From: an uncultured Cohaesibacter sp.
Lineage (GTDB): Bacteria; Pseudomonadota; Alphaproteobacteria; Rhizobiales; Cohaesibacteraceae
NCBI RefSeq assembly: GCF_963682185.1
Contig: NZ_OY821667.1
Span: forward strand, 638,109-702,108
DNA length: 64,000 bases
Direction: 5' to 3'
This document shows, piece by piece, positions 51,826-61,688 of this stretch; the stretch's first letter is position 1, and each line of letters opens with the position of its first letter. The notes under the pieces were generated by a model that saw only the letters and a program-made list of their open reading frames with translations, searched no databases and was not told where the DNA came from. A program made the translations under genes and the position numbers.

Positions 51826-52839
51826 TCAGTCTTCGGAGCCGAGTTCATCCTCGATCTCGGGATCATAGGCAGACTCGTCAAAGCCCAGAAGGTTCCAGCT
51901 CTGTTGCATATGGGGAGGAAGCGGTGCACTGACATCCAGCATGCCGCCCTTCGGGTGCGGAATACGGATGCGGCGCGCATGCAGATGAAGCTTTTTCTGG
52001 ATACCGCCCGGAAATTCCCAATTCTCGACGTTGAAATATTTGGGGTCTCCGACGATAGGGCATTCCATATAGGCCGTATGTACACGCAGCTGATGGGTCC
52101 GACCGGTCACCGGCTTGAGCACAAGCCAGGACATCTTCTGTCCGGAAGTTTCAACGACGGAATAATGGGTAACAGCATGCTGCGCCCCCTGATCCCCATG
52201 CCGTGCAATACGCATACGGTCGCCGTCTTCGGCCTGATATTTGGCCAGATAGGTGGAGATGCGAGCCTGATGCGGCTTTGGCACACCACGCACCAGCGCC
52301 CAATAGGTTTTCTGGGTGGAGCGTTCGCGGAAAGCCTTGGTCAGTTCCATGGCGATGGAACGCTTGCGCGCCAGAACCAACACGCCCGACGTGTCCCGGT
52401 CAAGCCGATGCACGAGGCGTGGCTTCTGTCCGTTGCGGTCACGCAAGGCTTCCAGCATGCCATCCACATGGCGGCTCATGCCCGAGCCGCCCTGCACCGC
52501 CAAGCCTGCAGGCTTGTTGATGACAAACAGATCCTTGTCTTCGTAAAGCATGATCGACTTGAGAAATTCCCCATCATCATCCGAAGCGCGTGGCATGGCG
52601 CGCTTGGGAGCAGCATTCTGGGATTTCTCATCGGTCGCCAGAGGCGGAATGCGAACTTCCTGCCCCTTCGTCAGCCGCGCGTTGGTTTTCACCCGCTTGC
52701 CATCGACACGCACCTGTCCCGTGCGCAGCAACTTCTGCAATTGGCCAAAGGAAAGACCCGGATAATGCTCCTTGAACCAGCGGTCCAGGCGCAGCCCGTC
52801 TTCATCCCCTGTCACTTCACGAAACTGAATGGTTGCCAT
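51826..52839 (-). CDS. rluC: RluC/RluD-type pseudouridine synthase
   Basis: A 337-residue rRNA pseudouridine synthase. An S4 RNA-binding domain (about 13-65) is followed by the catalytic domain with INKPAGLAVQGGSG and HRLDRDTSGVLVLA, where Asp147 is the nucleophile, then QKTYWALVRG, the VTGRTHQLRVH motif and CPIVGDPKYF. RluC and RluD modify 23S rRNA helices 35/74/90 and 69 respectively; the exact target is uncertain. ATG 52839 is chosen because the longer frame adds non-conserved residues. Confidence 0.9.
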   Translation of the reverse strand: MATIQFREVTGDEDGLRLDRWFKEHYPGLSFGQLQKLLRTGQVRVDGKRVKTNARLTKGQEVRIPPLATDEKSQNAAPKRAMPRASDDDGEFLKSIMLYEDKDLFVINKPAGLAVQGGSGMSRHVDGMLEALRDRNGQKPRLVHRLDRDTSGVLVLARKRSIAMELTKAFRERSTQKTYWALVRGVPKPHQARISTYLAKYQAEDGDRMRIARHGDQGAQHAVTHYSVVETSGQKMSWLVLKPVTGRTHQLRVHTAYMECPIVGDPKYFNVENWEFPGGIQKKLHLHARRIRIPHPKGGMLDVSAPLPPHMQQSWNLLGFDESAYDPEIEDELGSED

Positions 52840-52858
52840 TCGATCAAACTCTCTTCGT

Positions 52859-53236
52859 TCACACCAGCGCGCGGGCTGCCGAAAGCCCAACAAAGAGCGC
52901 CACAATACCGCCCGCCAGCGAGATTGCAATATAAAACAGCGCCAAACCCGACTGCCCCCGCTCGGTCATCGTCACAATGTCGAGGGAGAAGGTGGAAAAG
53001 GTCGTAAAACCGCCCAACAAACCCGTCGTCAGCAGCAGGCGAATTTCCGTACTGGCGCTGAAACGAACCGCGAGAAAATGAATGAGCAGCCCCATGAAAA
53101 AGGAACCAACGATATTGCAAATCATGGTGCCATAGGGCAATCCGCTGCCAAAAGAGCGCAACGCGGCCAAACCAACCAGATGCCGCAGACTTGCCCCGCA
53201 AGCGCCGCCGATAGCCACAAAAATAAATTGATTCAT
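52859..53236 (-). CDS. crcB: Fluoride channel CrcB/Fluc
   Basis: A 125-residue four-helix membrane protein that dimerises to export fluoride. It begins FIFVAIGGACGASLRHLVG and has GTMICNIVGSFFMGLL (the conserved Asn and Gly) and LLLTTGLLGGFTTFSTFSLD, with the Phe-box and the TFSTF sodium-site motif. It shares 4 nt with the rarA stop (ATGA), so translation is coupled to rarA; no fluoride riboswitch is seen. Confidence 0.94.
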   Translation of the reverse strand: MNQFIFVAIGGACGASLRHLVGLAALRSFGSGLPYGTMICNIVGSFFMGLLIHFLAVRFSASTEIRLLLTTGLLGGFTTFSTFSLDIVTMTERGQSGLALFYIAISLAGGIVALFVGLSAARALV

Positions 53237-54576
53237 TTGTTTCTTTCCATTCTCAATCTGGCCCAATAGTCCAGACGTTTGCGCAATTCCCGCTCAAAAC
53301 CGCGTTCAACCGGCTCATAAAAGACTTTCCGCCCCATCGCTTCAGGAAAATAGTCCTGCCCGGAAAAGGCGTCTGGTTCATCATGGTCATAGCGATAGCC
53401 ATCGCCATAGCCCTGCTCGGCCATGAACTTGGTCGGGGCATTGAGAATATGTTTTGGTGGCGGCAGGGAACCTGCCGTCTTTGCAGCCTTCATGGCTGTA
53501 TGAAAGGCCATATAGCCCTTGTTTGATTTTGGAGCCGTGGCGAGATAGATCGCCAGTTGCGAGAGCGCGTAATAGCCTTCTGGCGCTCCGACCAGCTGGA
53601 ATGCTTCGCGCGCGGCCTGAGCCTGAACGAGCGCATTCGGGTCAGCCAGCCCGATGTCTTCGGATGCCATGACGGTCATGCGCCTGAGGATATATAACGG
53701 ATCTTCCCCCGCATCAAGCATCCGACACATATAATAAAGAGCGGCATCCGGATCTGAGCCGCGGATCGACTTGTGAAAGGCGGAAATCAGATTGTAATGC
53801 CCTTCTGCCGACTTGTCATACACCGGCGCACGGCGCTGCAGGATGCGCCCCAATTGCTCTGGCGTGAAAATCTCGTCTTCCTGAGCAGCCCGCCAAACCT
53901 CCTGCGCCAACGTCAGGGACGAGCGGCCATCGCCATCAGCCATGCGGATAAGAGCCGTTCGAGCGTCATCATCAAGCGGCAGGCTCTGCCCCAAGGCCTC
54001 TTCGGCGCGAGATAGCAACTGCCCGATGGCTTCATCATCAAGGCTTTGAAAGGTCAGAACCTGAGAGCGCGACAAAAGAGCAGCATTGAGTTCAAAGGAG
54101 GGATTTTCCGTTGTGGCACCAACCAGGACCACCGTGCCGTCTTCCATAACGGGCAGAAAGCTATCCTGCTGCGCCTTGTTGAAGCGATGGATCTCATCAA
54201 CAAACAACAGCGTCGTCTTGCCCATCCGGCGCCTGTCCCGAGCCGCTTCAAACACTTTCTTGAGGTCGGAAACACCAGAGAAAATTGCTGAGATCTGCTC
54301 GAAATGAAGATCTGTTCCATCCGCCAGAAGCCGTGCGACCGTCGTTTTGCCCGTGCCCGGCGGTCCCCACAGGATGAGACATCCCAGCGATCCGCTTTTC
54401 AGCATGCGCGTCAGGGTGCCATCCGGGCCCACCAGATGCTGTTGTCCCACAACGTCTTCCAGCTGCCTCGGACGCAACAAATCAGCAAGAGGCCGGGAAG
54501 CTCCCTCCCCGGTCTCATCACCTTTTCCGGCAGAGCTGGAAACCTCCAGCCCTGCATTTTCAAACAAATTGCTCAC
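53233..54576 (-). CDS. rarA: RarA (MgsA) replication-associated recombination ATPase
   Basis: A 447-residue clamp-loader-like AAA+ ATPase that acts at stalled replication forks. Walker A GPPGTGKTT is at 71-79, Walker B FVDEIHRF follows, and a sensor and helical lid (RIADGDGRSSLTL type) lead to the tetramerisation domain with YYMCRMLDAGEDPLYILRRM and ASEDIGLADPNAL. The GTG at 54576, 7 nt after the degP stop, gives the family N-terminus (SNLFENAG); upstream sequence is degP coding. Confidence 0.93.
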   Translation of the reverse strand: MSNLFENAGLEVSSSAGKGDETGEGASRPLADLLRPRQLEDVVGQQHLVGPDGTLTRMLKSGSLGCLILWGPPGTGKTTVARLLADGTDLHFEQISAIFSGVSDLKKVFEAARDRRRMGKTTLLFVDEIHRFNKAQQDSFLPVMEDGTVVLVGATTENPSFELNAALLSRSQVLTFQSLDDEAIGQLLSRAEEALGQSLPLDDDARTALIRMADGDGRSSLTLAQEVWRAAQEDEIFTPEQLGRILQRRAPVYDKSAEGHYNLISAFHKSIRGSDPDAALYYMCRMLDAGEDPLYILRRMTVMASEDIGLADPNALVQAQAAREAFQLVGAPEGYYALSQLAIYLATAPKSNKGYMAFHTAMKAAKTAGSLPPPKHILNAPTKFMAEQGYGDGYRYDHDEPDAFSGQDYFPEAMGRKVFYEPVERGFERELRKRLDYWARLRMERNK

Positions 54577-54583
54577 TTCAATC

Positions 54584-56053
54584 TCAACTGATTGTCGTCT
54601 TGATGAGCTTGCCGTCGCGTTGGATCTCGAGCCGCCAGAGGCGGAACTCCTGTTTGGAAAGCGTTTCCAGATCCTTGGTGTTGCGGACGACCTGCCCGTT
54701 GACCTTACGAATAACGTCCCCGATCTTAAGGCCAAGACGTTCTGATGTCGTGCCATTTCTTACACCGGAAATGACTACACCTTTAAGGCCGCTGTCAACT
54801 CCCAATTCCTGAGCAACCAGGGGCGAAAGGTTAAGTACCGTCGCACCATCGAAGGGCGAATAACCCTCAATATAGCGTTCGTCTCTTGGTGGCTTCTCTG
54901 GCGCAGCCGCAGCCTTCATCACTATGGTGCGGGCGCCACCCTGCCGGACAACATCCAGTGACACATCAGAGCCAAGCGGCACAGTCGCAAATCGATAGCC
55001 GAAGGCATCCGGGCTATCAACAGTCTTGCCGTTGACCTTGAGAATCAGATCGCCGACTTCCAGACCGGCAGCTTCAGCCGGACTATCCGCATAAATCTCG
55101 GTGACCAGCACCCCTTGCGGACGATCAAGGCCCAGACCGGACGCAATATCGGAGCTAACCAGCTGCAAGCTACCGCCGAACCAGGCTCGCTGCACCGCCT
55201 TGCCAGAAATAGCCGCATCGGCCACCAACTTGACCATATTGGCAGGAATGGCAAAACCAATCCCGTTGGACCCACCCGAGCGGGTATAGATTGAGCTGTT
55301 GATGCCCACCAACTGCCCCTGCATATTGACCAGAGCCCCGCCGGAGTTGCCCGGGTTGATGGCTGCGTCAGTCTGCACGAAATAGCTATAGTCAGAGGCA
55401 CCAACCTGCGTTCGCGCAACTGCAGAGACAATGCCGCTCGTCACAGTCTGCCCCACGCCAAAGGGGTTACCGATTGCCAAGACCAGATCACCAACTTGGG
55501 TATCATCCGAATCGGCAAATTCCAGATGAGGCAGATCGCCTTTCAGGTCGCGGACCTTCAGAATGGCCAAATCTGTCTTTTCGTCATCCAGCACCACATC
55601 GGCTTCAAACTCGGTGCGGTCGGCCAAAGCCACCTTCACCTCGGTTGCCCCATCAATGACATGGTGGTTGGTGACAATGACACCCGTATGGTCCACAATC
55701 ACGCCAGAGCCAAGCGACCGCTCAACCCGCTCGCGTGGTGCGCCGAAACCGCCCTGCCCGAAAAATCGTTCAAAGAATGGATCGTTGAAGAAGGGCGAAC
55801 GGCTTCGAGTCACCACCTTGCGCGTGGCATAAACGTTGACCACAGCCGGCGCAGCCTCTTTGACCAGAGGCGAAAAGCTAAGCTGCATCTCCGCCTTGCT
55901 GGCGGGCACGCGCTCAACCACTTGTGTAACTTTGGGCTGCTCGACTTTGTTGGCTGCGTTGGACGACGGCACGAAATCACGCGCCAGATACCCCCCACCT
56001 GCCACGATGAGCAAAACGGCGACTGTTGCCATCCCTTTTCGCGAAATCATCAT
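54584..56053 (-). CDS. degP: Periplasmic serine protease DegP/HtrA-type
   Basis: A 489-residue Do-like protease that removes misfolded envelope proteins. An N-terminal anchor or signal helix (about 8-22) is followed by a trypsin-like domain with catalytic His131 (TNHHVIDG), Asp161 (KTDLAIL) and Ser237 (GNSGGAL), then two PDZ domains (about 290-390 and 400-480). Two ATG codons in a row start the frame, with GAGG upstream. It heads degP-rarA-crcB-rluC-HAD-ATP12. Confidence 0.94.
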   Translation of the reverse strand: MMISRKGMATVAVLLIVAGGGYLARDFVPSSNAANKVEQPKVTQVVERVPASKAEMQLSFSPLVKEAAPAVVNVYATRKVVTRSRSPFFNDPFFERFFGQGGFGAPRERVERSLGSGVIVDHTGVIVTNHHVIDGATEVKVALADRTEFEADVVLDDEKTDLAILKVRDLKGDLPHLEFADSDDTQVGDLVLAIGNPFGVGQTVTSGIVSAVARTQVGASDYSYFVQTDAAINPGNSGGALVNMQGQLVGINSSIYTRSGGSNGIGFAIPANMVKLVADAAISGKAVQRAWFGGSLQLVSSDIASGLGLDRPQGVLVTEIYADSPAEAAGLEVGDLILKVNGKTVDSPDAFGYRFATVPLGSDVSLDVVRQGGARTIVMKAAAAPEKPPRDERYIEGYSPFDGATVLNLSPLVAQELGVDSGLKGVVISGVRNGTTSERLGLKIGDVIRKVNGQVVRNTKDLETLSKQEFRLWRLEIQRDGKLIKTTIS

Positions 56054-56187
56054 AAAACCTCGTTTTTTTTATAAGGAAAAGGTCCTTCAGAGCACCGAAG
56101 GAAAAATCTCTACCCGAAAAGATAGGAATATGAGCAGGCAGAATTAAGATCTGATTGCGCCCATTTTCAACCATTGCCAAGATTTAA

Positions 56188-56718
56188 TCAAATAGGGTGA
56201 TCCTCAGTGCCTGAAGTCCTTAGCTTATTGACAACATTCATCAGCCCCCGGGCACCCAGGATGAGCCAGATGCCAATGGAAAATCTCATCACCGGAGAGA
56301 TGAAAGTAAAAAAAACTGTCTGCGGGTTGGCAAGGATGGAGCTGGGGAACCTTGAACTGACAATACCGTAAAGTGGGCTGAGCAATGAAAGGAACGCCGG
56401 AATCGCAAAATACAGCCCCAGACAAACGAAGAGAACAGTTTGAATATCGCCAATTGTCGGCGCTGCTTCTTCATCGCTACTTTTGACCTCACCCGGCGTC
56501 ATGATCTGCACGACAGACAAGGGTCTGAGGCAAAGAAGCCCACCGACACCGAATTTAACGAGGGCCACGAGAAAGAAAACAAACCCGACCCAGAAAGGAA
56601 TACCGCTGCCTCCCTTCAGATAGGTGGCCGGCAGAAGGATCGTCATCTCCCAATTCGACAACAGCCAGACAATCCCGGCCAGTCGAACAAACAAAGCCAC
56701 CATCTGTACTCTGGACAT
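56188..56718 (-). CDS. Membrane protein of unknown function
   Basis: A 176-residue inner-membrane protein with four hydrophobic segments (about 5-25, 41-60, 93-118 and 135-160) and a cytosolic loop EVKSSDEEAAPTIGD. No family is recognised. It is a single minus-strand gene between rplQ and degP, with weak 5' signals. Sequence composition and intact frame support a real gene. Confidence 0.7.
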   Translation of the reverse strand: MSRVQMVALFVRLAGIVWLLSNWEMTILLPATYLKGGSGIPFWVGFVFFLVALVKFGVGGLLCLRPLSVVQIMTPGEVKSSDEEAAPTIGDIQTVLFVCLGLYFAIPAFLSLLSPLYGIVSSRFPSSILANPQTVFFTFISPVMRFSIGIWLILGARGLMNVVNKLRTSGTEDHPI

Positions 56719-56792
56719 TCCAAACTCCTTCGCAGTTTAGCATCACAACAACTTCTAGAATGCAAACCAACCCAAAACAACCCAGTCAATTA

Positions 56793-56825
56793 CAAAAAAA
56801 AAGGGCGGCACGAAGCCACCCTTTT
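56793..56825 (-). terminator. Terminator of the alpha operon
   Basis: AAGGGTGGC/GCCGCCCTT (9 pairs, one G-U) with a short loop, followed by a run of nine T on the minus strand, 25 nt after the rplQ stop. Confidence 0.93.
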
Positions 56826-56849
56826 TAATCTTGTAAGACTGCGAAAAAC

Positions 56850-57269
56850 TTACGCTGCGTCTTCCACATCAGCTTCTGCAGTAGGACCGGAGTCCGTGCC
56901 GCGTGCTTCCGGATCACGGTCAACCAGCTCGATGACAGCCATCGGAGCGTTGTCGCCATAACGGAAACCGGCTTTGAGTACGCGGGTGTAACCACCTTTG
57001 CGTTCTTCGTAGCGTGGGCCAAGCGTTTCAAACAGTTTTGCAACCATGTCTTTGTCGCGAATCTGAGAGATAGCCTGACGACGTGCGTGAAGATCGCCAC
57101 GTTTAGCCAGAGTGATGAGTTTGTCTGCAATCGGCTTCAGTTCTTTAGCCTTAGGCAGAGTGGTAACAATTTGCTCATGTTTGATCAAAGCTGCTGCCAT
57201 GTTGGCGAACATTGCTTTGCGATGAGAAGCGGTGCGATTGAGCTTGCGACCTGATTTGCCGTGGCGCAT
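56850..57269 (-). CDS. rplQ: 50S ribosomal protein L17
   Basis: A 139-residue large-subunit protein at the exit-tunnel edge. [46 protein letters not shown] is the L17 signature. The C-terminal 20 residues ([13 protein letters not shown]) are an acidic tail. It is the last gene of rpsM-rpsK-rpoA-rplQ, as usual in alphaproteobacteria. Confidence 0.98.
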   Translation of the reverse strand: MRHGKSGRKLNRTASHRKAMFANMAAALIKHEQIVTTLPKAKELKPIADKLITLAKRGDLHARRQAISQIRDKDMVAKLFETLGPRYEERKGGYTRVLKAGFRYGDNAPMAVIELVDRDPEARGTDSGPTAEADVEDAA

Positions 57270-57313
57270 TGCCCTCTCCTTTACTCTATCCGACGGTTAC
57301 AAACCGCTGGTGA

Positions 57314-58330
57314 TTAATACTGATCTTCGTAGCGCTTTGCGAGATCGTCGATATTTTCAGGCGGCCAAGCCTGAACTTCCATGCCAAGATGCAGACCCAT
57401 CTGAGCAAGGACTTCCTTGATCTCGTTAAGCGACTTGCGCCCAAAGTTCGGAGTGCGAAGCATTTCCGCTTCCGTCTTCTGGATAAGATCGCCGATGTAA
57501 ACAATGTTGTCGTTTTTCAGGCAGTTTGCAGAACGGACAGACAGTTCCAACTCGTCCACTTTCTTGAGAAGTGCCGGGTTGAAAGCCAACTCCTGGGTCT
57601 GTTCCTGAACAACTTCCTTCTCTGGCTCTTCAAAATTGACGAAGATAGACAGCTGGTCCTGTAGAATGCGTGCAGCATAAGCCACAGCGTCTTCAGGTTT
57701 GACCGAGCCATCGGTTTCGATCGTCATCGTCAGCTTGTCAAAGTCGAGGTCCTGACCCTGACGGGTATTCTCGACATTGTAAGCAACGCGTTTGACCGGA
57801 GAATAGAGGCTGTCCACCGGAATAAGACCGATAGGAGCATCATCTGGGCGGTTCTGAGTCGCAGTCACATAGCCCTTACCGCTATCAACGGTAAATTCCA
57901 TGCGCAATTCTGCACCCACGTCAAGCGTGCAAAGTGGCAGCTCAGGGTTCAGAATTTCGACGTCCCCGACAACCTGAATGTCGCCAGCCCGAACAACACC
58001 CGGTCCTTCTTTACGAAGCACCATGCGTTTCGGACCTTCCCCTTCCATGCGCAGAGAGATCTCTTTAACGTTCAGGATCAGATCCGTCACGTCTTCGCGA
58101 ACACCTGCAATAGAAGAGAATTCATGCAACACACCATCAATCTGGATGGAGGTTACCGCTGCACCCTGCAAGGATGAAAGCAGAACACGACGCAGGGCAT
58201 TGCCCAAAGTCATGCCAAAGCCACGTTCCAGAGGCTCGGCAACCACTTTGGCGACACGCAATTCGTCGTCACCAGGGGTGATTTCGAGTTTGGTTGGCTT
58301 GATGAGTTCCTGCCAGTTTTTCTGAATCAC
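57314..58330 (-). CDS. rpoA: RNA polymerase alpha subunit
   Basis: A 338-residue subunit that nucleates core assembly. The N-terminal dimerisation domain contains [22 protein letters not shown], and the C-terminal domain (about 255-325), with [19 protein letters not shown] and [12 protein letters not shown], contacts UP elements and activators. The GTG start has GGGTTGAG upstream. It follows rpsK after a 75-nt gap with two small hairpins. Confidence 0.98.
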   Translation of the reverse strand: MIQKNWQELIKPTKLEITPGDDELRVAKVVAEPLERGFGMTLGNALRRVLLSSLQGAAVTSIQIDGVLHEFSSIAGVREDVTDLILNVKEISLRMEGEGPKRMVLRKEGPGVVRAGDIQVVGDVEILNPELPLCTLDVGAELRMEFTVDSGKGYVTATQNRPDDAPIGLIPVDSLYSPVKRVAYNVENTRQGQDLDFDKLTMTIETDGSVKPEDAVAYAARILQDQLSIFVNFEEPEKEVVQEQTQELAFNPALLKKVDELELSVRSANCLKNDNIVYIGDLIQKTEAEMLRTPNFGRKSLNEIKEVLAQMGLHLGMEVQAWPPENIDDLAKRYEDQY

Positions 58331-58350
58331 GTCTCAACCCTTTCTTGTTT

Positions 58351-58390
58351 CGGGGCGACACCCCGCAAAATCCTGCATTGGACTTGCAGG
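58351..58390 (-). promoter_or_regulatory. Two tandem hairpins in the rpsK-rpoA gap
   Basis: On the minus strand CCTGCA/TGCAGG (58390-58372) is followed by CGGGG/CCCCG (58365-58351), just before the rpoA ribosome site. They may tune rpoA output relative to rpsK; no T-run follows, so they are not terminators. Confidence 0.35.
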
Positions 58391-58405
58391 GAACCTGAAT
58401 TACAA

Positions 58406-58795
58406 TTAGACGCGACGACGCTTGCGCGGACGACAACCATTGTGCGGGATTGGGGACACGTCACGGATGGACGTAATAGTAAAGCCCGCTGCCTGCAAAG
58501 CACGAAGTGCGGATTCACGCCCTGAACCAGGACCGCGAACTTCAACTTCGAGAGTTTTCATGCCATGTTCGGCAGCTTTTTTACCTGCATCTTCACCAGC
58601 CATCTGAGCGGCGAACGGGGTGGACTTACGAGAGCCCTTGAACCCCATAGCACCAGCTGAAGACCAGGAGATAGTATTCCCCTGAGCGTCAGAGATGGTG
58701 ATCATGGTGTTGTTGAAGGTTGAATTCACATGCGCTACGCCAGACGTAATATTTTTACGTTCGCGACGCTTAACGCGCGAGGCATCTTTAGCCAT
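58406..58795 (-). CDS. rpsK: 30S ribosomal protein S11
   Basis: A 129-residue small-subunit platform protein next to the Shine-Dalgarno helix. [45 protein letters not shown] and the C-terminal [16 protein letters not shown] are the S11 signatures. It follows rpsM after a 54-nt gap in the alpha operon. Confidence 0.98.
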   Translation of the reverse strand: MAKDASRVKRRERKNITSGVAHVNSTFNNTMITISDAQGNTISWSSAGAMGFKGSRKSTPFAAQMAGEDAGKKAAEHGMKTLEVEVRGPGSGRESALRALQAAGFTITSIRDVSPIPHNGCRPRKRRRV

Positions 58796-58849
58796 ATTTT
58801 ACCTCGATCTCTACACCGCCGTGATACCAGCGGCTCCACCGGACGTGGA

Positions 58850-59218
58850 TTATTTCTTTTTACCAGCGATCGCTTTTGCAGGACCCTTGCGGGTACGAGC
58901 GTTGGTGTGTGTGCGCTGACCGCGAACAGGCAGGCCACGACGATGGCGCAGGCCACGGTAGCAAGCCAGATCCATGAGGCGCTTGATGTTCATCGACGTC
59001 TGACGACGCAGATCACCTTCCACGGTGTAACCGGCATCGATCACTTCGCGGATTTTCAAGACTTCAGCATCAGACAGTTCGTTGACACGACGCTCAGGAG
59101 TAATGTTGACTTGTTCAACAATTTCCTTGGCGAATTTCGGGCCAATGCCATGGATATATTGAAGCGCGATGATGACGCGCTTGTTCGTCGGTATATTGAC
59201 GCCAGCAATACGGGCCAC
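58850..59218 (-). CDS. rpsM: 30S ribosomal protein S13
   Basis: A 122-residue small-subunit head protein that contacts the P-site tRNA and L5. [26 protein letters not shown] (helix-two-turns-helix) and the basic C-terminal [22 protein letters not shown] are typical. The GTG start has GAGGAGA upstream. It is the first gene of the alpha operon and has its own promoter about 250 nt upstream. Confidence 0.98.
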   Translation of the reverse strand: MARIAGVNIPTNKRVIIALQYIHGIGPKFAKEIVEQVNITPERRVNELSDAEVLKIREVIDAGYTVEGDLRRQTSMNIKRLMDLACYRGLRHRRGLPVRGQRTHTNARTRKGPAKAIAGKKK

Positions 59219-59462
59219 GTCTAATCTCCTCGTTACAGCGAACAGTTACCTAGTTAGCTGCAGACTGTTGGACATCCCCTCCCCATCCTTAGCCCGAGGG
59301 CTTAATGGTAGGAGACAGTTTTCTTCATTTTTGGTTTGACCTCCATTTGGTCACAAGACCGGAGAGCAAACTATGTATGCGCCTGAGAACAGAACGCAAA
59401 AATGTGCTCGAAAGCTTTGGGCCTCCGAACACTGCCACGTAACAAAACGTGATTAGCGCCGG

Positions 59463-59492
59463 TTAGTACCGGATTCACTTGAAGTAAGTCAA
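59463..59492 (-). promoter_or_regulatory. Promoter of rpsM and the alpha operon
   Basis: On the minus strand TTGACT (59492-59487) and TACTAA (59468-59463) are spaced 18 nt. Its position just behind the adk terminator fits separate control of rpsM-rpsK-rpoA-rplQ. Confidence 0.7.
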
Positions 59493-59591
59493 CCTCAAAA
59501 CCTGCAAATGCGACAAATTAGTTGACTTTTTCAAAATTATCATCTTTGCGCACAAGCAAACGGCAAAAACACCACCCTACCCGCGCGACCA

Positions 59592-59629
59592 AAGAAAAAG
59601 ACCCGACGACCATAGGATTGCCGGATCTT
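59592..59629 (-). terminator. Terminator behind adk (end of spc operon)
   Basis: AAGATCCG/CGGGTCTT (8 pairs, one G-U) with a 16-nt loop, followed by TTTTTCTTT, 10 nt after the adk stop. Confidence 0.85.
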
Positions 59630-59638
59630 CTGAAATTA

Positions 59639-60208
59639 TTATGACAGGACGTTCTTGATGGAAGCCGCAACAGCTTCGATGTCCTGCATACCATCAACAG
59701 TCTTCAGAAGACCTGTCTTGGCATAATAGTCGATCAGGGGAGCTGTCTGCTCACGATAGACAGCCAGACGCTTTTTCAGCGATTCAGCATTGTCATCGGC
59801 ACGGGCACCGCCCACGGTCTCGGACGCACGCTTTTCGATGCGAGACAGAAGGATGCCTTCGTCCACGCTGATCTCGACCACAGCATCCAGCTTGAGATCT
59901 TTTTCTTTAAGCAACTCGTCCAGAGCTTCAGCCTGAGCGATCGTACGCGGGAAGCCATCGAGAATGAACCCATTGGCACAATCTGCTTCGTCGATACGGT
60001 CGGAAATGATCGCGCAGACCACTTCATCTGAAACCAGTTCGCCACGTTCCAGGATCTGTTCCACTTGCAGGCCTACTGGCGTCTTGGCAGCAACAGCTGC
60101 GCGCAACATTTCACCGGTAGATAGCTGGCAAATACTAAAGTCATTCACCAGTCGTTCAGCCTGCGTACCCTTACCCGCACCCGGTGGTCCCAGCAGAATC
60201 AATCTCAT
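59639..60208 (-). CDS. adk: Adenylate kinase, short form
   Basis: A 189-residue enzyme that interconverts AMP+ATP and 2 ADP. It starts MRLILLGPPGAGKGTQAERL with the P-loop and has LSTGEMLRAAV and NGFILDGFPRTIAQAEAL. The large zinc/LID insertion of longer bacterial forms is absent, which is normal in alphaproteobacteria. It overlaps the secY stop by 4 nt (ATGA). Confidence 0.97.
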   Translation of the reverse strand: MRLILLGPPGAGKGTQAERLVNDFSICQLSTGEMLRAAVAAKTPVGLQVEQILERGELVSDEVVCAIISDRIDEADCANGFILDGFPRTIAQAEALDELLKEKDLKLDAVVEISVDEGILLSRIEKRASETVGGARADDNAESLKKRLAVYREQTAPLIDYYAKTGLLKTVDGMQDIEAVAASIKNVLS

Positions 60209-61542
60209 CGACGTTTTCCTCTTAGCTTCGATTTCTTGACCAGCCCTTCATATTGTTGGGCCAGCAAATGTCCCTGGATCTGAGAAACCGTATCCATGGT
60301 TACGCTGACCACAATCAACAGGGACGTGCCCCCGAAGTAGAATGGAACGCCAGTTGCGGAGATAAGAAACTCGGGCAATAGACAAACGAGAACCAGATAG
60401 ATCGCACCGATCACAGAAATTCGGGTCAGGATCTTGTCAATATACTCTGCCGTCCGCTGCCCGGGACGAATACCCGGAATAAAGCCGCCATGCTTCTTCA
60501 GATTATCCGCAGTGTCTTGCGGATTGAACACAATCGCTGTGTAGAAGAAAACGAAGAAAACAATCAAGGCAGCATATAGCAGCATATACAGAGGTTGACC
60601 ATGCCCCAGCAGCGCAGTCACCGTGTTGAGCCAATCAGGCCCGGAACCGTCGCGGGAAATGAAGTTCACCACGGTGGTTGGCAACAGCAGCAGAGATGAG
60701 GCAAAGATCGGCGGAATAACGCCGGACGTGTTCAGCTTCAGTGGCAGATGCGAGCTATCGCCCTGGAACATCTTGTTACCGACCTGACGCTTCGGATACT
60801 GAATGATCAGACGACGCTGAGCACGTTCCATGAAGACGATGAAAGCAATAACGAGAGCAGCAACGACAATCACACCCAGAATAACTGCGGTGGAAAGCGT
60901 GCCCTGACGACCCAGCTCAAGGGTATGCGCAACAGCCGTTGGCAGGTTGGCCACAATACCCGAGAAGATGATCAGGGAGATACCGTTGCCGATACCGCGT
61001 GCAGTGATCTGCTCGCCCAGCCACATCATGAACATTGTGCCACCAACAAGCGTCAGCACGGTGGAGAAGCGGAAAAACAAACCCGGGTCCAATACGATAT
61101 TGCTGGACCCTTCAAGCCCGACAGAGATCCCGTATGCCTGCAGCGTGGCAAGAATGACGGTACCGTAGCGGGTATATTGGTTGATGGTCTTTTGACCGCG
61201 CGCCCCATCCTTTTTCAGCTGTTCCAGGGTCGGAGACACCGTAGTCATCAACTGAATGATAATGGAGGCGGAAATGTAAGGCATGATCCCGAGCGCAAAG
61301 ATGGCCATACGACCGACCGCGCCGCCAGAGAACATGTTGAACAGGCCAAGAATACCGTTCTGATGGCTATTGAAGGCATTAGCCAGGGCTTCAGGGTTGA
61401 TCCCTGGAAGCGGAATATAAGTACCAAGGCGATAAACCAACAAAGCACCCAGCGTAAACCAGATGCGTTTTTTCAGTTCGTCTGCCTTTGCAAAGGCGCC
61501 AAAGTTAATATTGGCGGCGAGTTGTTCTGCTGCCGAAGCCAT
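60205..61542 (-). CDS. secY: Protein translocase subunit SecY
   Basis: A 445-residue ten-helix channel protein of the Sec translocon. ELKKRIWFTLGALLVYRLGTYIPLPGI opens the protein; SGGAVGRMAIFALGIMPYISASIIIQLM (plug and helix 2) and NPQDTADNLKKHGGFIPGIRPGQRT (cytosolic SecA/ribosome loop) are conserved. It lies after rplO, 143 nt away with a hairpin, and overlaps adk by 4 nt. Confidence 0.98.
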   Translation of the reverse strand: MASAAEQLAANINFGAFAKADELKKRIWFTLGALLVYRLGTYIPLPGINPEALANAFNSHQNGILGLFNMFSGGAVGRMAIFALGIMPYISASIIIQLMTTVSPTLEQLKKDGARGQKTINQYTRYGTVILATLQAYGISVGLEGSSNIVLDPGLFFRFSTVLTLVGGTMFMMWLGEQITARGIGNGISLIIFSGIVANLPTAVAHTLELGRQGTLSTAVILGVIVVAALVIAFIVFMERAQRRLIIQYPKRQVGNKMFQGDSSHLPLKLNTSGVIPPIFASSLLLLPTTVVNFISRDGSGPDWLNTVTALLGHGQPLYMLLYAALIVFFVFFYTAIVFNPQDTADNLKKHGGFIPGIRPGQRTAEYIDKILTRISVIGAIYLVLVCLLPEFLISATGVPFYFGGTSLLIVVSVTMDTVSQIQGHLLAQQYEGLVKKSKLRGKRR

Positions 61543-61659
61543 TCTCTACTCCGCTTGAAGCGCTCACTTAAACTCAAAATCGATAGATCAAATATAAGGG
61601 CGCCAAAACAAATGTATAGGGTGTGACGGGAATCTCTTCCCATCACTACCCTTAAAGCA

Positions 61660-61688
61660 AAAGAAGGCTCAAATGAGCCCCCTTCTTA
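61660..61688 (-). terminator. Partial terminator or attenuator between rplO and secY
   Basis: On the minus strand GGCTCA/TGAGCC with outer AAGAA/TTCTT pairs and a 3-nt bulge, followed by TTTTGC. It abuts the rplO stop and may lower secY-adk expression relative to the ribosomal genes. Confidence 0.5.

Larger units (their letters stand above)
59219..59638 (-). other. Gap between adk and rpsM
   Basis: 420 bases without a gene. It contains the adk terminator at its upstream (right-hand) side, the rpsM promoter at 59463-59492, and a long leader with the inverted repeat CACGT/ACGTG (59436-59451), a possible early-transcript hairpin. No open frame is supported. Confidence 0.7.

Noticed and set aside
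52859..53236. Fluoride riboswitch for crcB
   Set aside because: crcB overlaps the rarA stop, so there is no leader in which an aptamer could lie.
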